Assembly: GCF_015670795.1 (NCBI RefSeq) | Contig: NZ_JADPCJ010000002.1 | Location: 106,396-170,395, forward strand | Direction: 5' to 3' | Source: Collinsella aerofaciens | GTDB taxonomy: Bacteria; Actinomycetota; Coriobacteriia; Coriobacteriales; Coriobacteriaceae | DNA length: 64,000 nt | Shown here: positions 57,984 through 64,000 of the stretch, piece after piece | How positions within the stretch are numbered: position 1 is the stretch's first letter | Layout of the letters: each line of letters starts with the position of its first letter | Position numbers and translations under genes: made by a program | Notes under the pieces: generated by a model | The model's database searches: none | Seen by the model: the letters and a program-made list of their open reading frames with translations, nothing else | What the model was told of the DNA's origin: nothing

Positions 57984-58706
57984 ATGGCTTCAGATGCAAA
58001 AAAGATTCTGCTGGTCGAGGATGAGAAGGCAATCCGTGACGCCGTCGCTGCCTATCTCGAGCGCGAAGGCTACTGGGTTGTGGGCGTCGGCGACGGCCAG
58101 TCCGCGATCGAGGAGTTCGAGAAGCATCAGTTCGACCTGGTCGTGCTCGACCTTATGCTCCCCAAGATCCCCGGCGAGCGCGTTTGCCGCACCATTCGCG
58201 ATACCTCGGATGTCCCCATCATCATGCTGACGGCTAAGGGCGAGATCGAGGACCGTATTATCGGTCTTGAGCTCGGCGCCGACGACTATCTGATTAAGCC
58301 GTTCTCGCCGCGCGAGCTCGTCGCCCGCGTTCGCGCTCTGTTCCGCCGTGCCCATCAGGCCGACGAGCCCGCCGTCGAGGTACTCGACTTCGGCGATCTG
58401 GTCATCGATATCTCGGGCCACAAGATCTTGGTCGAGGGCAAGGAAGTCGATCTGACGGCTTCCGAGTTCAAGCTGCTCACCACGCTTGCCCGCCATCCCG
58501 GCCGTGTGTATAACCGCATGGAGCTGGTCGAGAAAGTGCTCGGGTATGACTTTGAGGGCTATGAGCGCACTATCGATAGCCACGTGAAGAATCTTCGCGC
58601 CAAGCTGGGCGATGATCCCAAGAAGCCCAAGTGGCTCTACACCGTCCATGGTGTCGGCTATCGCTTCGAGGCTCCGGCCAAGACCGATAAGTCGGACGAG
58701 AAATAG
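57984..58706 (+). CDS. OmpR/PhoB-family response regulator
   Basis: A 240-residue two-component regulator. The receiver domain has Glu12-Asp13, phosphoacceptor Asp56 (VLDLMLP) and the Thr/Lys pair in MLTAKGE. The C-terminal winged helix (about 135-230) shows LTASEFKLLTTLARHPGRVY and ERTIDSHVKNLRAKLG, the PhoB-type recognition helix. ATG 57984 is preceded by a GGGGGG run. Its partner kinase starts 11 bases after the stop. Targets are unknown. Confidence 0.93.
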   Translation: MASDAKKILLVEDEKAIRDAVAAYLEREGYWVVGVGDGQSAIEEFEKHQFDLVVLDLMLPKIPGERVCRTIRDTSDVPIIMLTAKGEIEDRIIGLELGADDYLIKPFSPRELVARVRALFRRAHQADEPAVEVLDFGDLVIDISGHKILVEGKEVDLTASEFKLLTTLARHPGRVYNRMELVEKVLGYDFEGYERTIDSHVKNLRAKLGDDPKKPKWLYTVHGVGYRFEAPAKTDKSDEK

Positions 58707-58717
58707 GGAAATCACAT

Positions 58718-60283
58718 ATGACACCTGCGCGCTTTGAAATCGGACAAAAGCACAAGCAGGAGAGCGAGGCGGGTTCCAAGGCTAGTTGGAACACGCCTCG
58801 TTCCGATTCACGGCCAACGATGAGCTATCCCTCGCGTATGGCCCTGGCTTTTGCCCTGACATCGCTCATGACGGTATTGGTGCTGGTGGGCGTAGTCTCC
58901 GTTGTATGGGGCACGGTTTTTACGGATTACACGCGCTCCAATATTGTCGAAATCGCCAATTCCGCTGCCGAAAAGTTGGCAACGTCATATGAGGAAAACG
59001 GTTCTTGGACTGCGGGGGAGCTGCGTACGGTCGCGACATCGAGTTTGGTGTCCGACGATCTTGGTATGCAGGTTGTCAATAAAAAGGGCGTCATCGTCTA
59101 CGACGACTCGTGGCCCTCGGCAAGCGCTACTGCCGATGTACGCGAAAATCAGGCGACGACCGACGGTACGAGCGGAAAGAAGGCATCGCACAGTCCAGTC
59201 TCGTCTGCTCCCACCGATTCCAATAGTGTTGCCAACGTTGAGATCGTGACGTCCTCCGGCGAGCACGTGGGTCAGGTCAAATTGTGGGCGATTGGCTCCG
59301 ATGCCCTGCTCACCAGGGCAGACTCAGCATTCAGAGAGAAGACCTTTAACGCCATGGCCCTTGCCGCGGTTGTGGCCGTCTGCATCTCGGTCGTTATCGG
59401 AGCGCTCATGTCGCGCATGCTCACCAAGCCGATTCATCGTATTACCAGCACCGCCAAGCAGATTCGCGATGGAGACCTGTCCGCTCGTACGGGCTTGCGC
59501 GGCGATGATGAGATCGATCAGCTGGGAGAGACCTTCGACGAGATGGCCACCTCACTCGAAAAGGATATGAAGCACGAGAAGCGCCTGACCTCTGATGTTG
59601 CTCACGAGCTGCGCACGCCGCTCATGGCCATGCTTGCAACGGTCGAGGCCATGCAAGACGGTGTGTATCCCACCGACGACGAACATCTGGAGACAGTCGC
59701 ATCCGAGACGCGTCGTCTGGCCCGTCTGGTGCAGCAGATGCTCGACCTGTCGCGCATGGAAAACAGTACCGCGCCGCTCAACCTGGAGCCGGTGGATATG
59801 GTGCCGTTTGTGCGCTCGATTGTGAATGGCCAGGAGCGCCTGTTTGCCGACCGTGACCTGCGTTTGCGCTTTGCAGATGAGACGCAGGGACACGATGACG
59901 TTATCGAGGCAGATCCCGACATGATCACGCAATGCGTCATCAACCTCTTGAGTAACGCCATGCGCTATACCCCCGAGGGGGGTTGGGTCGTGGTGTCGGT
60001 ACTCAGTGACCGCAAGCACGTCGATATCGCGGTTTCGGATACAGGCATCGGTATCGCCAAGGATGATTTGTCGCGCATCTTCGGACGTTTTTGGCGTGCC
60101 GACGCCAGTCGCGCCCGCGAGGCGGGTGGCCTGGGCGTGGGCCTCGCCGTGACCAAGCAGATTGTCGAGCGTCATCACGGCTACATATCCGTGGAGTCGG
60201 AGCTTGGAAAGGGTACGACTTTTACGATTCATCTGCCTCGCGAGCACACGGCGGACGCGGCATCTACTACAATGGAGCACTAG
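58718..60283 (+). CDS. sensor histidine kinase
   Basis: A 521-residue membrane kinase. Two transmembrane segments (about 41-66 and 211-233) flank an external sensor of about 145 residues with a Ser/Thr-rich stretch. A HAMP domain (about 234-285) follows. The HisKA domain has SDVAHELRTP with His296. The ATPase has the N-box NLLSNAMRYTP, DTGIGI and GLGVGLAV. It pairs with the regulator just upstream. The signal is unknown; the Ser-rich sensor is not a domain I recognise. Confidence 0.93.
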   Translation: MTPARFEIGQKHKQESEAGSKASWNTPRSDSRPTMSYPSRMALAFALTSLMTVLVLVGVVSVVWGTVFTDYTRSNIVEIANSAAEKLATSYEENGSWTAGELRTVATSSLVSDDLGMQVVNKKGVIVYDDSWPSASATADVRENQATTDGTSGKKASHSPVSSAPTDSNSVANVEIVTSSGEHVGQVKLWAIGSDALLTRADSAFREKTFNAMALAAVVAVCISVVIGALMSRMLTKPIHRITSTAKQIRDGDLSARTGLRGDDEIDQLGETFDEMATSLEKDMKHEKRLTSDVAHELRTPLMAMLATVEAMQDGVYPTDDEHLETVASETRRLARLVQQMLDLSRMENSTAPLNLEPVDMVPFVRSIVNGQERLFADRDLRLRFADETQGHDDVIEADPDMITQCVINLLSNAMRYTPEGGWVVVSVLSDRKHVDIAVSDTGIGIAKDDLSRIFGRFWRADASRAREAGGLGVGLAVTKQIVERHHGYISVESELGKGTTFTIHLPREHTADAASTTMEH

Positions 60284-60392
60284 CTTTTCGCTATTCGGTG
60301 AAGGAGGGGTTTCGTCCCTGCCGCTCCGAGTTTGCGAAAACGTGCGGGGAAGAACCCGCATTACTGTCGTATTTAGGTAAGGAGTGACTCAC
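60284..60392 (+). other. purC leader
   Basis: About 110 bases with GGAGGGG/CCCTGCC and TGCGGGG/CCCGCA pairings. It does not contain the conserved core of the purine riboswitch. Function unclear. Confidence 0.4.
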
Positions 60393-61280
60393 GTGACAAC
60401 GATTGAGCGTCGTCCGGATTCCCGTGGCAAGGTTCGTGATATCTATGATGCTGGTGAAAACCTGCTGATGGTCGCCACCGACCGCATTTCTGCGTTCGAC
60501 TTCATTCTTCCCGACGAGATTCCGTTTAAGGGAGAGGTGCTCAACCGCATCTCGGCATTCTGGTTCGATAAGTTTGCCGACATCGTTCCCAACCACCTCG
60601 TCTCCATCGACCCGGCGGATTTCCCCGAGGAGTTTGCCGAGTATCGTGACTACCTCGCAGGCCGCGCCATGCTGGTCAAGAAGGCCCAGACGATTCCTAT
60701 CGAGTGCATTGTCCGCGGCTATCTGACCGGTTCGGGCAAGAAGACCTATGACGAGAACGGCACCGTTTGCGGCATCCAACTGCCCGAGGGTCTGACCGAG
60801 GCCTCCAAGCTTCCCGAGCCGCTGTTCACGCCGTCCACGAAGGCCGAGATCGGCGACCATGACGAGAACATTTCGTTCGAGCGTTGCTGTGAGATCGTGG
60901 GTGAGGATATCGCCACGCAGATTCGCGACCTGTCCCTCAAGATTTACAAGGCCGCTGCCGAGTATGCCGCGACTCGAGGCATCATCATCGCCGACACCAA
61001 GTTCGAGTTCGGTGTCATCGATGGCAAGGTTACGCTGATCGACGAGTGCCTAACGCCCGACTCCAGCCGTTTCTGGCCCGCCGCCAGCTACGAGGAGGGC
61101 AAGATTCAGCCCAGCTACGACAAACAATTCGTCCGCAATTGGCTCAAAGCCAACTGGGATATGACGGGGGAGACCCCGCACCTGCCCGCCGAGGTCATCG
61201 ATGGCACGTCCGAGCGCTATCGCGAGGCCTTCCAGATCATCACGGGCTCCCAGTTCACAAGCATGAAGGAGAACGCATAA
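60393..61280 (+). CDS. purC: SAICAR synthase
   Basis: Phosphoribosylaminoimidazole-succinocarboxamide synthase, which adds aspartate to CAIR with ATP. Length is 295 residues, close to the longer fungal-type form. Motifs include RGKVRDIYD, RISAFDFILPDEIPFKG, VRGYLTGSGKKTY and LIDECLTPDSSRFWP. GTG 60393, eight bases after TAAGGAG, is preferred; an earlier in-frame GTG overlaps that site. The next gene begins directly at the stop. Confidence 0.95.
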   Translation: MTTIERRPDSRGKVRDIYDAGENLLMVATDRISAFDFILPDEIPFKGEVLNRISAFWFDKFADIVPNHLVSIDPADFPEEFAEYRDYLAGRAMLVKKAQTIPIECIVRGYLTGSGKKTYDENGTVCGIQLPEGLTEASKLPEPLFTPSTKAEIGDHDENISFERCCEIVGEDIATQIRDLSLKIYKAAAEYAATRGIIIADTKFEFGVIDGKVTLIDECLTPDSSRFWPAASYEEGKIQPSYDKQFVRNWLKANWDMTGETPHLPAEVIDGTSERYREAFQIITGSQFTSMKENA

Positions 61281-61856
61281 GTGAGTACCCGTAGCGCCAC
61301 GAACAAGCGCACGCAATCCCACGAAGTTACCGGGGTTGCGCGCAAGTCCGCCGCATCTGCTAAACCCGCCCGCCAGGCAGCGAGCTCCGTTCGCGTCGTG
61401 CCGGCTTCGTCTAAGGCACGCCGCAAAGAGCTCGAGAAGGGTGAAAACCTGGAAGGCCTTTCCAAGGAGGAGAAGCGCGCCCGCAAGGCCAAGCAGCGTG
61501 CTCGTGAGGATCGTATCTACACGGTGTCGAATATTCTCCTCAAGCAGGATGAGGACTACACCAAGCGCCGTCGTATCTGGTGGGCCGTGCTCGCCATCGG
61601 CATGGTACTCGTCGTGGCAATTTGGGCTTCGCTCTACTTCGCTCCCGGCGGCACGGTGTCCAGTCCTGTTCAGATGGTCGGCATCGTTTTGTCCTATGTC
61701 ATCATTCTGGGTGACTTTATCTACGACTTCGTTCGTATTCGTCCCCTGCGCAACATGTACCGCACGCAGGCCGAGGGCATGTCCGAGAACAAGCTCAACG
61801 CTCTTATTGAGCGCGCGGCTGCCGAGGAGGACAAAAAGGACTCCAAGAAGAAGTAG
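61281..61856 (+). CDS. hypothetical membrane protein coupled to purC
   Basis: A 191-residue protein, not recognised. About 85 N-terminal residues are basic, Ala/Ser-rich and then Lys/Arg/Glu-rich (KEEKRARKAKQRAREDR), probably helical. Two hydrophobic segments follow (about 100-120, RIWWAVLAIGMVLVVAIWAS; and 130-150, MVGIVLSYVIILGDFIYDF), then a charged tail. The GTG start follows the purC stop with no gap (TAAGTG). A terminator follows. No link with purine synthesis is evident. Confidence 0.78.
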   Translation: MSTRSATNKRTQSHEVTGVARKSAASAKPARQAASSVRVVPASSKARRKELEKGENLEGLSKEEKRARKAKQRAREDRIYTVSNILLKQDEDYTKRRRIWWAVLAIGMVLVVAIWASLYFAPGGTVSSPVQMVGIVLSYVIILGDFIYDFVRIRPLRNMYRTQAEGMSENKLNALIERAAAEEDKKDSKKK

Positions 61857-61884
61857 CGTTTGTATTCATACATATCGCTAAGAT

Positions 61885-61918
61885 ATAAGGCGCGTCGTTT
61901 TAGCGGTGCGCCTTTTTA
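61885..61918 (+). terminator. terminator after the purC operon
   Basis: AAGGCGC and GCGCCTT arms, then TTT; extra pairing inside the loop is weak. Confidence 0.75.
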
Positions 61919-61945
61919 CTGTTCTATAGATAGATGGAGTGGCAC

Positions 61946-63226
61946 ATGATTCGAGCTGCCCTGACGGTCGAAGAAGCTCTGGAGGGCATGAAGACCCTGG
62001 AGCCCAAGATTAAAAACTATGCGCGTCTGGTTGTCCGCAAGGGCGTAAACGTCAAGCCCGGCCAGGAGGTTGTCGTTCAGTCTCCGGTCGAGTGCGCGCC
62101 TTTTGCCCGCGTGGTGGTCGCGGAGGCTTATGCCGCCGGCGCTGGCCACGTGACGGTCATTTGGGCCGATGATACCGTGACGAGGCTCACGTACGAGCAT
62201 GTCGATAAAAGCTTTTTTGAGCAGACGCCCGAGTGGAAGCGCCTGCAGCTGGATTCCCTGGCCCAGGACGGTGCCTGCTTTATCTTTATCGAGGGCGCTG
62301 ATCCTGCAGCCCTCAAGGGCATCGATCCAGCCAAGCCCGCCGCGGCTTCCAAGGCAAGGAACACGCAGTGCAAGGTTTTCCGCCGTGGACTGGACTACAA
62401 TATCAACCCGTGGTGCATCGCCGGCGCTCCGGTCGTGGCTTGGGCGCGCGAGGTGTTCCCGGGAGACGCCGATGAGGTTGCAATCTATAAGCTGTGGAAT
62501 GCGATTCTGCACACCGCTCGCGCCGATGGCCAGGACCCGGAGAGCGACTGGGAACTCCATGACGCCGCATTCGAAAAGAACCTGCGTTTCCTGAACGACA
62601 ACCGTTTCGACTACCTGCATTACACCGCGGCAAATGGAACCGATCTGACGATTGGCATGACGAAAGGTCACGAGTGGGCCGGCGGCAAGGGCAAGACGCC
62701 CGATGGGCACCCCTTCTTCCCCAACATTCCCACCGAGGAAGTCTTCACTTCGCCCGATCGCATGCGCGCCGACGGTATCGTGTACTCGGCCATGCCGCTC
62801 ATCCACCACGGCAATAAGGTCGACGATTTTTGGATTAAGTTCGAGGGCGGCCGCGTGGTGGGCTACGACGCCCGCGTGGGCAAGGCAACGCTTGCGAGCA
62901 TCATTGACACCGACGAAGGTGCCGCTCATCTGGGCGAGGTCGCGCTCATCTCCAAGAACACGCCTATCCGCGAAAGTGGTGTTCTGTTCTACGATACGCT
63001 CTATGACGAGAACGCTAGCTGCCATCTCGCGCTAGGTGTTGGTTTCCCCGAATGCATCGAGGGTGGGTATGACATGTCCAAGGAGGAGCTCCTGGAGCAT
63101 GGTGTTAACGTCTCGAGCGCGCACGTCGACTTTATGATTGGCACGGACGATATCGATATTACGGGCATCACACCTGATGGACGTGAAGTTGTGATTTTCC
63201 AGAACGGCCAATGGAGTTGGGAATAG
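61946..63226 (+). CDS. M29-family aminopeptidase
   Basis: A 426-residue metallo-aminopeptidase of the M29 (AmpS/PepS) family, releasing N-terminal residues in the cytoplasm with two metal ions. Visible motifs are NIPTEEVFTSPDRMRADG (metal ligands Glu-Glu), HLALGVGFPECIEGG and HVDFMIGTDDIDI, with the conserved His and Asp. ATG 61946 follows GGAG at six bases; an ATG 12 bases upstream overlaps that site. It stands between a terminator and tRNA-Lys, so is probably monocistronic. Confidence 0.92.
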   Translation: MIRAALTVEEALEGMKTLEPKIKNYARLVVRKGVNVKPGQEVVVQSPVECAPFARVVVAEAYAAGAGHVTVIWADDTVTRLTYEHVDKSFFEQTPEWKRLQLDSLAQDGACFIFIEGADPAALKGIDPAKPAAASKARNTQCKVFRRGLDYNINPWCIAGAPVVAWAREVFPGDADEVAIYKLWNAILHTARADGQDPESDWELHDAAFEKNLRFLNDNRFDYLHYTAANGTDLTIGMTKGHEWAGGKGKTPDGHPFFPNIPTEEVFTSPDRMRADGIVYSAMPLIHHGNKVDDFWIKFEGGRVVGYDARVGKATLASIIDTDEGAAHLGEVALISKNTPIRESGVLFYDTLYDENASCHLALGVGFPECIEGGYDMSKEELLEHGVNVSSAHVDFMIGTDDIDITGITPDGREVVIFQNGQWSWE

Positions 63227-63254
63227 TCCCAGACCGTGGTACAATGCCACCCGC

Positions 63255-63330
63255 GGGCCGTTAGCTCAGCTGGCAGAGCAGGGGACTTTTAATCCCAAGG
63301 TCCAGGGTTCGAACCCCTGACGGCCCACCA
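63255..63330 (+). tRNA. tRNA-Lys (anticodon TTT)
   Basis: A 76-base tRNA with encoded CCA. Acceptor GGGCCGT pairs ACGGCCC. The anticodon loop CTTTTAA gives TTT. T-arm CAGGGTTCGAACCCCTG. Its 3' end and following bases recur at 63487-63517. Confidence 0.96.
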
Positions 63331-63336
63331 TAGAAT

Positions 63337-63372
63337 AGAAAAGCGACTGGCGGATGCCGGCCGCTTTTTTAT
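63337..63372 (+). terminator. terminator after tRNA-Lys
   Basis: AAGCGACTGGC pairs GCCGGCCGCTT (with one mismatch and one G-U) across GGAT, followed by TTTT. Confidence 0.82.
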
Positions 63373-63574
63373 TGCCGCGCCACGGGTTCGAACCCGAAAG
63401 GGCGCGGAGCTGAGTAAACGCGTGAGCGTTTGCCAGCGCAGCGCGCAAGGCGCGAAGCGCCGCAGCGGCCGCCTGCGGAGCAGGCTGAACCCCTGACGGC
63501 CCACCATAGAATAGAAAGCGATCGACTCCGGTTGGTCGCTTTTTTTGTTGCCGCGCCACGGGTTCGAACCCGAA
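63372..63574. repeat. tRNA-associated hairpin-cluster element, copy 3 (Lys locus), with tandem 176-base unit
   Basis: The unit starts with the reversed T-arm-like CGGGTTCGAACCCG, then AAAGGGCGCGGAGC. Hairpins AAACGC/GCGTTT, GGCGC/GCGCC (GAA loop) and CCTGC/GCAGG (GGA loop) follow. An exact 31-base copy of tRNA-Lys 3' end plus flank lies at 63487-63517, 176 bases from the original. A second, different terminator hairpin (GCGA/TCGC, T-run) comes next, then the 27-base block at 63372-63398 repeats at 63548-63574. Confidence 0.82.
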
Positions 63575-63780
63575 CTTCTCTATATATAAGAACGCTTGGC
63601 GAACAAAACCTGCCTTTTACCGACGGGAAACAAATAGCTGATGCTTTTGGAGTAAAGTGGCGCTCCAGAGATGACCGATGCCTTAACACCTATAAACCAG
63701 CTGGTCATCGCCAATATCAGAAGCTGCTGCTTCGAATACGGCCTTGGTGAAGCAACTGAGGGTTCTATTCATTTGTGAAC
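63575..63780. other. intergenic stretch, no gene supported
   Basis: About 200 bases, AT-richer, with a short open frame ending at 63750 that I do not recognise and do not call. It could hold rRNA promoters; I cannot identify a clear pair of hexamers. Confidence 0.45.
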
Positions 63781-64000
63781 AAAATATGGAGTGCGGGATT
63801 CCCGCCCGTGGGGGCCCTCCGGTCTGGCAATATATCTCCTTGCCGCGCGGCCCGGTGCAACCGGGAACCAGCGCGGGGCGTGCACCTTGAGAACCGGATA
63901 CTGCGAGGATGGACACTTACTTCAGTGTCGCATCCGGGCAGACATCGAACCATTTGAAATGGTCTAACTTGGATTTGTTTTTCGCAAGGCCGCCGAGAGG
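63781..64000 (+). promoter_or_regulatory. probable leader of an rRNA operon (16S expected beyond window end)
   Basis: TGCACCTTGAGAACCGGATA at 63881-63900 resembles the boxA-type antitermination signal with the CTTTGAAAACT-like sequence found before 16S and 23S genes in Gram-positives. A CCCGGT/ACCGGG hairpin (63851-63865) and CCATTT/AAATGG (63952-63964) lie around it. No rRNA sequence is yet present at 64000. The assignment rests on pattern and on the adjacent tRNA-Lys. Confidence 0.45.

Noticed and set aside
60284..60392. purine riboswitch before purC
   Set aside because: Conserved three-way junction core is not visible.
63266..63689. minus-strand frames containing GRQGFEPWTLGLKV-like translation at tRNA-Lys
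   Set aside because: Classic artefact of translating antisense tRNA ends.
63430..63750. plus-strand frame ending in KPAGHRQYQKLLLRIRPW
   Set aside because: Starts within the repeat element, no ribosome site and no family recognised. Possibly a relic but not supportable.

Overview
The window carries a bacterial chromosomal replication origin. Gene order (GHKL-type ATPase gene, dnaA, dnaN, recF, dciA, gyrB, gyrA on one side; rpmH, rnpA, yidD, yidC, jag, rsmG, parA, parB on the other), the moderately high G+C, three perfect parS sites, PyrR-type translational control before carA, and the LPxTG/thioester surface proteins point to an actinobacterium. My best guess is class Coriobacteriia, close to Collinsella. 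That is inference from gene content and style, not from a database search.

Layout. Positions 1-10.5 kb hold leftward genes: partial carA with a PyrR-like leader, a membrane protein and an ABC exporter, a Nudix hydrolase, purD, purA, dnaB, and the rpsF-ssb-rpsR-rplI operon. From 11.0-13.6 kb there are two tRNA-Ser genes, a hairpin-rich repeat element, a TRIC-type channel and a bactofilin-like membrane protein. From 13.8-19.2 kb lie two coupled sortase-anchored surface proteins with no sortase nearby. From 19.6-23.2 kb are typA, two small unknown genes, a DUF151 nuclease and tRNA-Ile. From 23.2-34.8 kb comes the origin block, with a long inverted repeat beside gyrA. From 34.8-39.9 kb are the rightward rpmH to parB genes, with parS sites and a marked local drop in G+C. 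From 40-47 kb are rlmN, ddl, a DnaQ-DinG fusion and a tandem WYL pair resembling PafB/PafC. From 47-54 kb are a large M28-like protein that seems to have lost its metal ligands, and a thioester-domain adhesin. From 54.4-64 kb are tRNA-Gly, purB, a TSCPD protein, a Tat lipoprotein, a two-component system, purC, an M29 aminopeptidase, tRNA-Lys, and what looks like the leader of an rRNA operon cut by the window end.

Most genes left of about 34.6 kb read leftward and most to the right read rightward, so transcription follows the two replication forks. The origin looks bipartite. DnaA-box-like sites (recurrent form TTTTCAACA) lie both upstream of dnaA and in the dnaA-dnaN gap, where they are followed by a DnaA-trio-like tract and an AT-rich stretch. 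An uncharacterised GHKL ATPase with a Gln/Pro/Tyr-rich linker and a C-terminal winged-helix-like region sits only 15 bases ahead of dnaA and is probably co-transcribed with it.

The strongest candidates for something undescribed are: (1) that origin-linked GHKL protein; (2) a family of hairpin clusters found directly downstream of tRNA-Ser, tRNA-Gly and tRNA-Lys, each bounded by a reversed T-arm and, for Gly and Lys, exact copies of the tRNA 3' end; (3) the M28-fold protein split by an insertion of several hundred acidic residues.
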